The notes beneath the pieces were generated by a model. It did no database searches. It was not told the origin of the DNA and was given only the letters and a program-made list of their open reading frames with translations. A program made the position numbers and the translations under genes. Shown here piece after piece: positions 1-12,358 of a stretch of DNA of 64,000 nucleotides (positions are counted from its first letter, which is position 1; the number at the start of each line of letters is the position of its first letter). Source of the stretch: Seiridium cupressi (Eukaryota; Ascomycota; Sordariomycetes; Amphisphaeriales; Sporocadaceae); contig JARVKI010000037.1 of the NCBI GenBank assembly GCA_036674765.1, positions 310,001 through 374,000 of the forward strand, given 5' to 3'.

Positions 1-824
1 AAGGACCGGACACGAAGCCGAGCTCTCGGTCTGTTATGTCTATAGTCCTGTCTCAGTATCTGGCAGAGGAGGAAGCCAAACAAGGCAGCGGTCGTGCAGG
101 CGCTTCGTTGGAAATGTTCAAGAAGCTTGTCGCTCCACAGTTGCGACTGTTTCTCTTCGCGGGACGAGATACCACAAGTAGTACTCTTCTTTACATTTAC
201 TATCTCCTTTCCATGCACCCGGAAGCTCTAGACCGTGTGCGAAAAGAGCACGAAACGGTCTTCGGTGCGGACTGTTCTAGGGCGCGGGAGCTCATCGAGC
301 AGGACCCGCAGCGATTGAACCAGCTCACGTATACGGTGGCGTGCATCAAGGAGGTCCTGCGCCTATTTCCTCCCCTGTCAGCGCTGCGTCAAGGTCAAGC
401 TGGGCTCGACCTGTTTGACGATGAAGGCAGACGCTACCCCACCGAAGGGTGTAATGTCTGGTCCCTGACAGTAGCCATTCAACGCAATACAAACTACTGG
501 CCGGAGGCCAATTCCTTCATTCCCGAACGCTGGCTTGTAGGGCCCGAAGACCCTCTTTACCCTCCCAAAGGCGGGTGGCGCCCCTTTGAGTTCGGCTCAG
601 CTGGATGCATTGGGCAGACACTGGCTCTTATGGAACTACGCATCGCGCTTGTCATGACTCTGCGGGAGTTTGATATCACGCCGGCATATAAGGAATGGGA
701 TAGCATGTATCCAGCATCCGGTCACAGGCATGTGGAAGGCTACCGCGCGTATCACGCTGAGAAGGGCGGCGGCGGTGCTCATCCGGCAGATGGGATGCCA
801 GTTAGAGTTACATTGAGGCAATAG
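1..824 (+). CDS. Cytochrome P450, 3' part only (StcS/AflN VerA-like), cut by the window edge
   Basis: The reading frame is open from position 3, before the first Met at 36, so the gene starts outside the window. About 273 C-terminal residues are visible. They contain the I-helix oxygen-binding motif AGRDTTS, the ExxR motif in KEVLRL, a PERW motif, and the heme-binding loop [11 protein letters not shown] with its cysteine ligand. The P450 oxidises a lipophilic substrate, normally at the ER membrane. The C-terminal extension with a glycine run followed by HPADG resembles, from my general knowledge, the CYP59-type StcS/AflN enzymes that act on versicolorin A. That assignment is moderate; other P450s of the same pathway are possible. 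It runs tail to tail with the PKS gene, and its position suggests that more of the cluster lies left of the window. Confidence 0.75.
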   Translation, partial: GPDTKPSSRSVMSIVLSQYLAEEEAKQGSGRAGASLEMFKKLVAPQLRLFLFAGRDTTSSTLLYIYYLLSMHPEALDRVRKEHETVFGADCSRARELIEQDPQRLNQLTYTVACIKEVLRLFPPLSALRQGQAGLDLFDDEGRRYPTEGCNVWSLTVAIQRNTNYWPEANSFIPERWLVGPEDPLYPPKGGWRPFEFGSAGCIGQTLALMELRIALVMTLREFDITPAYKEWDSMYPASGHRHVEGYRAYHAEKGGGGAHPADGMPVRVTLRQ

Positions 825-1416
825 GATACGAGCAAGATAACGAATATATCATTGTTAGGGTAGATAGGGTAGAGCGGTGGTGGGATTGAATTTCGTTTAG
901 ATTTATCTTAAAGCTCTGCAGTTATAAGTGTCAGATCCCGAATCACCGTCATTCAAGCCTCCACTACGACTTTATGTGAGCATTCAAGCGTTTTTACACT
1001 TTAGGTGCTGAAAAAGTCTACATAAATCTATATCGTGATGAAGCACGAAGAGACTAGATAAAGGCATTGAAATATATATGTCTGGCTACTTTGAGGTGCA
1101 CAGACAAACTGTCGATGATGACAAGTATCCTAGAATAAAGACTAAATACAGCTGGAGAATCAACGAATCTGACGATGCAAATACACTTTTACGAGCATGT
1201 AGAAAGTTTATCGCTGAACTACAACACACAACAGCTCCAATTTATTGTTGAGGCTCAATACTAAGACAGGAAACTAAATACATTCGCTAGACCTAAAGAA
1301 AATAATAAGAGCGAGCACGCGAGAAACCGAATCCTAACCCAAAATAAAACAAAAAGGACTACAGCTCCATTTCTCATCTCTATAACCGCTAAAAATAAAC
1401 ATTCTATAGACAATTG
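825..1416. other. AT-rich intergenic stretch between convergent genes
   Basis: This segment separates the 3' ends of the left-edge P450 and the PKS. It is AT-rich, has no plausible coding exon, and should hold the two 3' untranslated regions. I see no repeat or RNA gene. Confidence 0.6.
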
Positions 1417-4400
1417 TTATCCCATGAGTCGGTCGATAAGATCACTAATTAGATGAACGTGTTCCTTGCTCTAGTCCAGTAGTCAGTATTTCTGTAGCAC
1501 AAAGCAGTCTAGAATGATAGCTTACCATCAGGGTAAAATGATTGGCGCCTGTCGCCTTAACAATGTCAAACTGCGCTCCAGGCATGACGGTCTCCCAACC
1601 ATCCGGCCCAAAGTCTGTCCTCTTTTGCACCATAAAATGCATGCCTTTGATTTTTGGCGCGTTTCCCTCGTCGAGCACAGTGTCAGCTGCCCACACCAGG
1701 CCAACTTTAGGCATACGTCCTGTCTTCAGAGGCGCGACTTTGTAATCAAGCATTACGTCGACAACAGCCTGGAAATGTGGAATGAGGTAAGGCGGTGGGT
1801 CGGCATTGCCAGCAGCACCGCCAGGTTGGTTGGCGAAAAGACCAATCGTGTTGCAGTGGTGGTAAAATGAGACAGGCAGCTTCTCCATCACCTGCGGCAC
1901 CGGCGCATCGACAATAACAATTGAACGAACTTCTTCGCCTGAGTTTACGAGAGCTTCAGCTACTACGTATGCGAAAGCACCTCCTGAAGACCAGCCACCA
2001 AGGTGGTATGGGCCATGGGGCTGACGTCGGCGTATCTCGTTGCAAAATGCTCCAATCATTGCCTGGTGAGTGCAAATCATGTTCTCCGGATCGCGCGCGT
2101 ACGGGCAGTTCAATCCAACCACTGCCACGTCGGACCGCAAGCGTGGAATGGGCACGTAGGAAGAGGCAGAACCGCCTCCATCAGGCAACATGAATAGGGT
2201 CTTCGCAGCAACACGCGGCAGCCCTTGGAGGATCACGGAAGTGCAAGGACGGCACTCCGATACACGGTTCAACACCATTGTTGACTCTTCCTCTTTATCG
2301 GAGAGGTCGCTGACACTGCTACTATCAGTATCCAGGCAAGCACTTCGACTGGACTCGAAGTCAGTGGCACTGCCGGCGGGGGTACATATTCCTGTCGGGC
2401 CAGAGATAAACTCCCTAAGCTTAGACACACTTGGGCAGTTGTCGAAGAAACTGAATGTCGAGTCCAGTCCCAGGCCTAGATCCTCGCGGAACCGGCTGCT
2501 GATCACCATTGAACTCAAAGAATCAATGCCGATTTCTGAAAAGACAGTATCTTCTGTCAAGTCCTCTACAGCCACACCGCTTTCTTCAGCGATGATTTGT
2601 AAAGCAGCTGTGTACTGATGGCCCATGGCCTCAGGCTTTTGAATAATATCCAGCAGCCCAATCTGGACCCCAGGGAGGGAATCAGGGATGTTTGTGGTGG
2701 AGGAATCCATGGTTTCGATGTCTGATTCCACCAGAACGGTAGGCGCAGGAGCCGGAGCAGTGATAGCCGCTTCTAACGGAGCGCTCGCGTTCATGAAGCG
2801 CCTCAGGTCCTGAACTGTAGCACAGTCTGTAAAGAGGGAAAAGTCGGGGCTCAAATCCATCCCCAAGTCTTCCCGCAACCTGCTGCCGATGACCATGGAA
2901 CTTAGAGAGTCAATACCCATGTCCGTGAAGTTGCTTTCGTCGGTCAGCTCTTCAATGGCGACACCACTCTCCTCGGCAATAACCTTCAGCGCCGCCTGAA
3001 ACTTTGCATCATCGGCTTTTGGTTCAGGAGTCGCGCTTGAAGTTGCGGATGTAGGCGTTGACTTCGGTAACCGATGCTCGATATGAACAGGAGCGGAAGT
3101 TTCAGTGGCAGCGGGCGTGGGCTTGGCGGAGGTAGTCACTGAAGGGGCTCTCGCATTTGCCGCTGTGATGGACTTTGGAGCTGGCTTGCCGCCGCGTTGG
3201 CGGACACCCTTATCTTGGGCTGCCTGCAACACAGCACGCAAGGCTTTTCGGGGCACTGATCGAAGCTGAGATACCTAGGGTTAGCAAGTTATTGATTTAC
3301 TCGAAGGGAATTCCTTACCGATATGCCCTTGAAAAATGCAACAACGTTTTCTTCGTGCAAGACAATGATGTCTCCGTGCACCAAGTCTCCTGTTTTTGGC
3401 CGCTCCATCTTCGTGTAGACCTGGTATACCTTGTTTTTGGTCAGAGGCTCGTAAATCTGGAATGACTCCCATCCATGGTTAACGAAAACTTCCTTTTCTA
3501 TGTCCGTGTTGTCATTTGCGTTCAGGGCGAATCCTGCAACCTGCGTAATAGCATCAACATAGGCTGGATGTGCTGCAAATGTGCCATCCGTCTGAGCCGC
3601 AGAGAAGTCCATCATACTGACGGCTTCATCCCCGTCTTCGTCCAGTACAAGATCATCAAGAAGCTTGTAGTCGGGATGGAAATGAGCCATATTGCTCATC
3701 AGCTTGTACCCACTCTTGCGAGTGTATCTGACAAACCGACCCTGCTTCATACCTTCGCGTAGTCGGTTGATTCGAGTACGGTATTCTTGCGTCTTCTTGT
3801 TCAAAGACCTCCTCTGAGCATCACTGGTAAATCTCACAGTACAAGTAGCATGTTCCGTATCGAGTTTACCGTCGGCAAAGTAGGAGGCAAAGACGATCTT
3901 TGCACTTCGCGTAGTTGCCGCTGCCTTAGGCGGCCACTGCATCGTCAAGGTAGCACGGAGTAGTTGACCACGAGGTATCAAAGCCTTGTCGACCACGAGA
4001 TCGGAAACATCAACGATACCATCCATAGCGCCGCTGTGGCTTGCCCTCAGACGGTTCATGGTATATGTCCCGACCTGGAGTGCAATATCGGCATAAAACG
4101 AAGGAGTTACCAAGGGAATGCCATCAACAACGTGGCCTTGTGCTAAGCCACTGACATCCTCTCGGCATATATCCGTCTCGACCACAAAGGTGGCGCCTAG
4201 AGGTTCGGTCTTCTCTTCGACCACCCTATGCACTGTAGTGGTCTTCTTAATCTCTGGATATGCCTCCTTCGTAGAGTCAAGCTTTGAGATGCGCTTGATA
4301 GGTGCCGCTGGATCTTTTGGAACTTTGTACTCAGAAGTCGACTTTTCTTTTCCTGGTGTAGCGCAACTACACTCAATCTTATGGCGATGCAAACACCAGT

Positions 4401-7400
4401 CGCCCTCATACGGAATCCAATATTCTTTCAGATCCCAGGCATATGTGGGCAATTGTAGCACCTTCATGGATGAGCCGAAGGGGCTATGATAAGCCACCCA
4501 GTCGACTTCCAGACCACTTTTGTAAATAGCGGCCAGAATGTTTTGCAGATTGAGCCAAATGTCGGCGTTCTGTGCCAAGGTAGGCATTGCCTTCATGCTG
4601 CTGCCCAGAGTCATCTTGACCATGCCACAAAGCAATGGCTTAGGCCCTAACTCAATGACAATAGTCTTGTCATCAATCATCTCGCTCTCTTTGGCACTTT
4701 CCAAAGCCCTTACGAAACCGACTGCTTCGCGACAATGTCGAGCCAGATATGATGGATCGATCACACCCGCTTCTGTAATGGGCTCACCCAGCAGTGGAGA
4801 AAATACGGGGATAGTGGGTTTGCCAAAGGGTACACCGCTTGCCAGAGTTTCCATGTCTTCCAAGATAGGCTGGACTTGAGCAGAGTGAAATGCAAATGGG
4901 AGCTTCAATAGTGTGCCCTTGATGCCATTGGCTGCAACAATGCGTTGTGCCTCTGTGATGTCCTTCACCGATCCACTCAAGACAGTATCGTGTGGACCAT
5001 TGACGCAAGCCACCTCGCACTTGGTGTCTGGCAAAAGCTTCATCAAGTCTGAGGCAGAAGCACGAGTAGCAAGCATGGCATGAGTACCGCGCTGGCATCG
5101 CTCTTGGAGCAGTTCTGCCCGCTTCCCCACTAAGTAGATAGTGTCTGAGGCCGACACCACACCAGCGGCATAGAGTGCTGCATACTCGCCTAGGCTATGC
5201 CCAATGACGGCAGTAGGCTTGATACCAAATGAGGTCAACAGGCCGTGAAGTGCCATCTCGAGGCATGTCGTTGCCAATTGCGATACAATAGGTAATGAGT
5301 CTTCGATGCTTTCTTGTGTAGTTTGGTAGATGTGAGCAAAGCTGGGAAAACCATGGCTTCGGGCGAGCTGGTCGAAATGTTGCAGATCAGATCGAAACTT
5401 GGGATAAGCTTCATAAAGTTGTCTGCCCATTCCTAGGTATTGAGAGCCTTGGCCTGTGAAGGCAAACAAAACCTTAGGCTTACTTTTTGGCCGGTTGACT
5501 CCTTCCCCGTTGTCAATGGCGACCTTGAGTTTGCGCTTAATGTCTTCAATGGAGGATCCAACAACACTAGCACGGTGCATGTGGTGCCAACGACGAGCTG
5601 TTGTTGTGTAAGACAAATTGGCCAGAGATGCGTCTGGCGACTTTTCCAAAAACGCAAGGAGGTTTTCCATGTTGCCTTTCAGTGATTTACCAACATGCGC
5701 CGAAACACTAACAATGTGGCTACTCCTCGGGTCCAATGCTTTAGGCTGAGCACGCTCAGGAGCATCTTCGATCAACAAAGCAGTGTTGCCACCGGCTGCA
5801 CTAAAGTTATTGATCAGTACGCGGCGCGGAGTTTTGCTGTTGCGTGGCCAAGCCGTAGGCTCGAAGGCGATGTGAACATTACGCGCTGGGAGGTCCGGGT
5901 AGTTATGGTTGATTTTGCTTCCTGCCTTGATGCCAACATGGGGCACGATGGTCTCATTCTGCATCATCAATAGGATTTTGATCAGACTGGTCACACCAGA
6001 CACACCCTCTCCATGTCCTACATTGCCCTTTGCGGAACCAACATACAGAGGCTGCTGGTTTCGTCTGGCGGCCTCATCGGGTGCGAAAACGGACAGGACT
6101 GATTCCATCTCCGTCGCATCCCCGACTTGTGTGCCGGTTCCATGCATCTCAATATAGCTGAGATCGTTGGCATGAATTCCTGCTGAGGCCAAGGCTGCGG
6201 ACATGTTGTCAATCTGCGCTCCAGCATGTGGTCTTGTCATCGACTCCGACATGGCAGAATGATTTGTCTTGATATCGAGGATGGTAGCCAAAATGGGGTC
6301 GTTGTCAGCCAGCGCATCCTCCAGACGCTTTATAAAGACTGTGCCAACGCCCTCAGCACGGCAATACCCATCAGCATTGTCGTCGAATGGTTTACAGTTG
6401 CCAGTCCGAGACAAGAAGAAGCCTTTATCCAACCCAGTATGTCCATCTGGAGTGAAAATCATGTTCGTACCTCCAGCAACAGCTGTGTCGCAATCACCTC
6501 GCCAGAGAGAGTTGCAAGCAAGATGAATTGCGGCTAGAGACGAGGAGCATGCCGTGTCGTTAGTGAAGCTGGGCCCCGAGAACTCAAAGCAGAAATTAAT
6601 GCGTCCGGGTATGAAACCACGGTTGCCTCCAGTGATAAAGTAGGTATCAATGTTCTGAGCGGTGTTGGTCTCCATCCAGTCATTGCTGGTCACTCCGTGG
6701 AAGACACCAATACGATTCCTTTGGGTCGACGATGTTGTATCAGCTACCAATCCAGCACGCTCCATGGCCTCGTACGTCGACATCAAAGCCATACGCTGAG
6801 CTGGGTCCATCTGCGGTGCTTCTTTTGGCGAAATGCTAAAGAATTTAGGATCAAACTCTGCGAAGAAGTCCAACCAGCATCCCCATTTCGTGGCTCCCTT
6901 ATTGCGAGCTCTCCCGTTGGGGTCTACATGGGTAGCCACGTCCCAGCGCCGACGGGGAACCTCTTTGCAAGCGTCGACACCCTTGTAAAGCAGGTCCCAG
7001 AATGCATCCGTTGTTTGCGACTCTGGGAACCTGCCGGACATGGACACGATAGCCAACTTGCACTTATCAGAGCCCGGGCGGTGTGAGAAGCTAGCAGAGG
7101 TCTTAAGTCCTGTGCCAATCTCGGCCGCAATGCCGTTAGAGGTCAAGGCAGCACTCAAACTCTTATTGAAAGCCGACGATGAGAACCCGAGGATTTGCAC
7201 ATTATCCACGTCGCGGGATTTCAATAGCCTTGGGAGTTCAGTCTCAACTTTGTCCCAGCCGATGGGCTCCAGAAGACATTGGTTCAAGGCCATTTCCACT
7301 AGGACCCGGTAATGGGAACCCCATGCTAGCTTGCCAGACACACTTGACAGGTACGGCAGTCTGGCTGTGAAGTCCGACCAGGGTTTATCCGCGGTGGTTT

Positions 7401-8298
7401 CGAGAATGGCATCGACATCCTGAGATGTGAAGAGTTGATCGTTGTGCGACGGCACACTAATGGGAATACTGGTCGACTTCAGGCCGGCTAATAGAGGCGT
7501 TGCTAACAGCTTGGCAAGAATACGGGGGCTTCCGCTCAGCGTTGTGGTTTTGGTAGAAGCCCCTGTAATCCAGGGCTGATTCGTCCTGGGAAGGACCTAA
7601 GAGCAATGGTTAGCGAGTTATGCAGGGGCAATTGAGACGACTCACATTTTCAGCGCAGAATTCTCGGATGGCCTCAGCGGCGACCTTGGGCGTGAGACCT
7701 GCGACCACGGCCGACCATGGTTGGTCGCGGTGCTCCACAGAGAGCTCCAGGCGATCACGTAGCTCCAGCGCATGCAAGCCCAGTCGAAACGCTATCAGCA
7801 CAGTCTGGACTGCAAGAGGGAGCAGATCAGAAAGAGAGCTGCTACAGCTTATTGCGGCGGCAGCAAGAGATCCAGTGCAGACTCCAAGAACGTAACTGTC
7901 GTTCAGTGTAGGGTATGACTTAGTGGGGTCTTCGAATTGTCTGATCGATATTAGAGGATTTTCGAACCCGACACAGGGCACCGGAACATGCCGGTGTTGA
8001 GAGCGACTTACTGAATAAAGCTGCCAAGCTGGCAAACACATGAAAGTGCAGTCTGGAATGCTGAGTTAAGCTTTCCATCCGCATACTTCTGCACCATTGA
8101 GGCAAGACTCGAACTTCGCGAGATCTTATGCTCTTGGAATGGTAGACTTTGGATCATCTGTGCCCGGATCACATAGTGAGATTGCTCCAAAAACGCCTGT
8201 AGAATGAGATTGTCCTTAAACCCTAGCAGCTCATTGAGCTTCGGTACAAAGTCGTGGGTTTGATCCCCAAAAAGGAAGAGCCTAGTCTGGTGCGCCAT
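1417..8298 (-). CDS. Non-reducing polyketide synthase, norsolorinic acid synthase type (SAT-KS-AT-PT-ACP-ACP-TE)
   Basis: Five exons join as complement(1417..1470, 1526..3274, 3319..7596, 7646..7940, 8012..8298), giving about 2220 residues. The order is SAT (GVCTG, Cys near 117), KS (DTACSSS, Cys near 544; HGTGTQ, His near 680), AT (GHSLGEY, Ser near 995), product template (GHVVDG, His near 1350; Asp in AYVDAITQ near 1525), two ACPs (GIDSLSS, serines near 1743 and 1872) and a thioesterase/Claisen cyclase (GGWSSGG, Ser near 2049). Known members load hexanoate from HexA/HexB and make norsolorinic acid anthrone. Overall similarity to PksA/AflC/StcA is obvious by eye. The last intron (1471-1525) restores a C-terminus ending SDLIDRLMG; without it the frame runs into an unrelated tail. 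The start ATG at 8298 opens directly into the SAT domain. It is divergent from the P450 at 8904. Confidence 0.95.
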
Positions 8299-8903
8299 GA
8301 TAATGAGTAAGAGTAAGAGTATTTTACCACACCTAAGTTGAGTCTAGAACAAACGAAAGAATAATTGCTATAATTTCTAGAGATATTTGTTCCTCGTTAC
8401 CCAGTTCATATAATAGCAATAAAGAATTACAATTCACACTACCGAGTTTACTGTCCGACATCGATTCCAGGCATGATGGGTAAATCGCTGTCCGTACATT
8501 AGGATGCTTCGGCTACAAGCTGGGCGTGGTGTATCAACCAATCGGCTTTCTTCACCATCCCCGACACTTTCCATGCTCAGAAGCCAAACGACGGGTGGCC
8601 CAAAGATAGGTGGTGGTATAACTAGCACAGGTTTCGTAAGCCCCGAGCCCCGCTCGGGTGTAATAATCATGCACTCAGCCTCGATCCATCTCGGGCAGAC
8701 CTACAAGCTGCATTGTAGGATACCGAGCAAGCACAACACAATGGCCCAGACGGTCATTGAGACGTCTGCTTCGAACGAGAATCGTACGATCACGAATTCT
8801 GCATTTGAATATTTATCAATTGACGCACTGTAAGTTTACTAAATGCAGCAATCTTGGTTGTAAATTCGCTCTACAACTATACTACATTATACCGTGAGCG
8901 ATC
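8299..8903. promoter_or_regulatory. Divergent promoter between PKS and P450
   Basis: This 605-bp spacer carries the upstream regions of the PKS (minus strand) and the CYP60-like P450 (plus strand). No perfect AflR-type site was found by hand. The best is TCGCTGTCCGT at 8485-8495, which matches TCGSWNNSCGR at 10 of 11 positions (the last base should be A or G). A GC-rich imperfect palindrome, CCCGAGCCCCGCTCGGG, lies around 8640-8657. Confidence 0.5.
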
Positions 8904-10515
8904 ATGGTAGCGAACATGGACAATTCAACTGCCCTCTTCTTCTGCGTGGCAGTCCTTGTCATCGCGAAAGCTGTTACTGTTAGTCAATTTCATCATTAAG
9001 TTTGAGTTCTCACTGACCCCAATTGCAGACTCTTCGAACTGCCTACTTCAGTCCCCTCTCCAAGATTCCAGGACCCTGGCATGCCCATCTCACTGGTCTG
9101 CGTCTGGCGTATTCTGTGTTCGCCAACAATCGTATCCACTATGTCCACGCGCTTCACCAAAGATACGGCCCGATTGTGCGCATTTCTCCGGGTGAGATTG
9201 ATGTCGCCGATCCACAGGTCGCTCGCGATGTGCACAAGATGGGCTCTGGATTTACAAAAGCACCATTTTACAAGCTGCTCTCGCCCGGGCCAGTGGACAA
9301 TATCTTTAACTTCAGAGATCCCAAACTCCATAGTGCGCGCCGCAAGCTCTATGCCAAGGGGTTCAGCTTGAACAGTCTACGAAAGGAATGGGAGCCAACC
9401 ATCCGTGACATTGCAAGGCTCACCGTAAGCAAGATACGGGCAAACGCCATGACAGGTGAGGCAGAGGTCATGGGATGGTGGACCCTCATGGCGAACGAGT
9501 TGGTTTGCAGACTCACTTTCGGCGGCGGCCATGGCACTGTTGAAAGTGGCGTTAAAGACCCGTTCGTCCTGATGCTTGAGCGAAGAATGGGTGATTTGGC
9601 CCACCTCCTCAAGTTCTTCGCGCCACCACTGTACTACGTTGGCCGAATACTTGCGCACCTTCATCCACGGCTGCATGACATCTTCTATTCGCAGGAAATG
9701 ATGTTTGCTTCTGGCGATAGAGTTGTGCACCAAGCTCGCGGAGGAAAAGCTGAGAGCGGAGCAGATGAGACTAATCTGTTCGCCAAGGCTCTTCTCGAGG
9801 GCGAGACGGAGAAGTCAACCGCTATGACAGATACCGACATTATCACGGATGCTGGCGCCCTGTTGCTTGCTGGGTCTGACCCAACTGCCATCTCGCTAAC
9901 ATTCCTGATCTGGTGCGTTCTTAGCCGGCCGCACATACAGAAGCAAGTCGAAGAGGAAGTTGCTATTGTCGACAGAGAGATTACTGATGAACTCTGCGCC
10001 CAGCTTCCAATCTTGAATGCTGTCATTGATGAGAGTTTAAGACTATATGGTGCTGCACCCGGCTGTATGCCAAGAAGCCCGCCCAAAGGAGGGGCGAGTC
10101 TAGCTGGGTATTTCATCCCTGAGAACACAGTTGTGGCGACACAGAACTGGAGTTTACAACGAGACGCAACGTCATGGCCCAACCCCGATCAGTATGCCCT
10201 ACATGATCAAGCTCGTTTCTCTAAACATCAACTGACCAAATCCGTAGGTTTGACCACACAAGATGGCTTGCTGACTCTGCCCAACTGACCGAGAGGGCTA
10301 AGATGTCATTCAATCCATTCGGACAAGGTGCGCGCCAGTGTCTAGGTATTCATCTTGGGCGTATGGAAATGAGGATTGCTGCGGCAATGTTCTTCCGCGA
10401 GTGTGCTGGTGCCAAGCTTGCCCCTTCGGTGACTGCCGAGAGTATGACTGTCGTAGATAGTTTCATTGCGGGTGTGCCAAAGGACCGCCGCCTGACTATC
10501 ACTCTTCAGCAGTAG
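8904..10515 (+). CDS. Cytochrome P450, CYP60-like (averantin hydroxylase AvnA/StcF or VerB/StcL type)
   Basis: Exons join as 8904..8978, 9029..10191 and 10248..10515, giving 501 residues. The N-terminus is a membrane anchor, followed by the proline-rich hinge SPLSKIPGPW. The I-helix reads LLAGSDPTAIS, the K-helix ExxR is DESLRLYGAAPG, and the heme loop is FNPFGQGARQCLGIHLGR. The second intron repairs the region before the heme loop, giving PDQFDHTRWLADSAQ. The SPLSKIPGPW and RRKLYAKGFS segments recall the CYP60 enzymes of aflatoxin-type pathways, so a 5'-hydroxylation of averantin or the versicolorin B desaturation are the likeliest roles. In A. nidulans the position next to the PKS belongs to stcB, so position and sequence do not clearly agree. 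It should act at the ER. Confidence 0.85.
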
Positions 10516-11445
10516 TTCTGGGTACGTGTTAAACATCATGGAGTAATTAGATAAATACGGACATACGAATAAGAGCAGCATTTCAGGGAACTTATGATGC
10601 AAAATTATGGATAGCCCACAAGTAAACATGAATGTTGATCCTTTTGAAACGTTGACAATAGAGTGAGATGGATATTATTTGAAAGTGTAATCAATATACA
10701 TCACTCCTGTACACGGTACTGCTAAAGTATTTCTCGATGCACATAACTTCGCCAAGTCCACGGCTTATAGCGCGGGGCGCTGAAATTGCTTCATCTTATC
10801 AATAGTTTTACAGCTGTGATATTGAAGATACGATCCGAAATCTGGATGTTTTTACCAGGGCTCGTGTATTCTGGGAACATGTCACTTCGGACACCCAGTG
10901 AGCACAGCCTCGTCATGAGTTCCCAAGCTTCTGTTAGATGGTAGTTCGGTGGCCGAGAGCGCAGTCTTCCCCGGCCAACAGCACGGTTCTTGGGATTCAG
11001 CAGCGCGTTATGAGCGCGCTGGTATTGTCAGTCCTGCATATCCCCAAGCATTAAACTAACAACTTACAATTGTGTCTACTTGAAGGAGACGTGAGGTAGG
11101 AATGTAGGAGTTTTGGTGTGCGCATATCGTATTGAGAAACTGTATTGCATCTAACATGTAGAAGAGGGATTCCTGTTAAAATTTGGATATATTCAACATG
11201 ATATTGCTTTATTACAGGCGATAACTTCAATTCAGAGGTCGATCTATGCCCAACAGTCTTAATAGGTTTCGGAATTTTACTATGTCGAAAGGCACCAGCA
11301 ATGAAGCCACAATTTCCAATTTAATTCCATATAGCACACCGAAGCGGGGTCACAAACTATAAAACAAACATTTTATTAATCAAGTGGAATCAATTACTAA
11401 AGAATCAGACAATCAACAACTCCATTCCATGTTCGTGCAACCGCA
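10516..11445. other. Intergenic region between convergent genes
   Basis: No convincing coding exon, RNA gene or repeat is visible. It is moderately AT-rich with many short stops in all frames. It should contain the 3' ends of the CYP60-like P450 and the peroxidase transcripts. Confidence 0.5.
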
Positions 11446-12358
11446 TTACTGGTAAGTAGCACCGGGCCCAAATGTTGAAGCATTGGGGAATACATGCAGG
11501 CCGACTTTGTCGGTCTGGCCAATATATTCTCCCGTCACGATTGCCTCTTCAATGACATCACTAGCTAGTGAGAAGCCACTGATCTGGTTCGTTGCTGTAC
11601 GCCAGCCCTCGTTGAACGGGATACGTTCTTCCTCTAATGTATCAGTTAGCCTTGAAATTCATCCCGCTCTATTTGTAAGACTTACGGAATAGAATTTTAA
11701 CGAATCTCAGAGGAGTAAGACCAGTCTTGTTTTCGACCAGGGTCCGCATATATTTGATGGTCTCCCCATAGCTGGTGATGCGTTGTTGCCAGGTGTAAAG
11801 GAAGGTAGGGTTGGTCACTCTCGAGTAGTTCACCGCGGCCATGCGAGCCTTGGCAGCGATCTCTAGAGTTACGTATTCTGAGTCGTTGAAGTGGGCCAGG
11901 AATCTATCAAATGTGGGTTGATCGAACGTGTGGCCGTCACCGCCCAGGGAGACATCTACGCGGGATAGGGAGGCATCGTGCTCAAAGTTGTTGTGCTTGT
12001 TCATATCGCCCAAGGTGAAGACACCCTTGGAAGGGTCGTCCGCTGTCGCAAGACCTAGGCCGTTGACGATGGTGGCCAGTTCCTCGCTGAGGTTGAAAAC
12101 GTCAACAAGTACTGGTACAACGGTCTGGAGGGTCAGGTTCCGGCCGTCATGGTTGATGAAGCCATGGTTGGCCAAACTGTTCATGGCCGGGCAACCACAT
12201 CGCAGGTCATTTGATCCAGCAGGCTTCCATTTGCTGAAATCGTATCCGTTTAGTATAGAACTGCTATTGCTGGAGGAAGAACTGTTGCTATAAGTGGCAT
12301 CGCCAAGGGCGTTCCCTGCCATGAAAGCCACCAAGGGCAAAAGCCATCTAGGTGTCAT
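11446..12358 (-). CDS. Heme-thiolate peroxidase (chloroperoxidase family), StcC-like, secretory signal
   Basis: Exons join as complement(11446..11633, 11686..12358), giving 286 residues. A signal peptide is clear ([21 protein letters not shown]), followed by a Ser/Asn-rich linker. The family's proximal motif appears as [14 protein letters not shown], where the Cys before Pro is the expected heme ligand. The distal acid region appears as FEHDASLSR. The C-terminal exon adds [11 protein letters not shown], typical of the family. Several N-glycosylation sequons are present. A. nidulans stcC in the sterigmatocystin cluster encodes a protein of this family; its exact step is not settled as far as I know. 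The usual family motif is PCP; here the residue before the Cys is Gly, a small deviation. Confidence 0.88.

Noticed and set aside
1445..1525. Odd C-terminal tail of the PKS in the unspliced frame
   Set aside because: An intron at 1471-1525 gives the expected family C-terminus ending SDLIDRLMG, so the unspliced tail is an artefact.
8504..8833. Open frame of 109 residues in the PKS-P450 promoter
   Set aside because: It has low-complexity composition and no motif, and it lies in a regulatory spacer between divergent starts.
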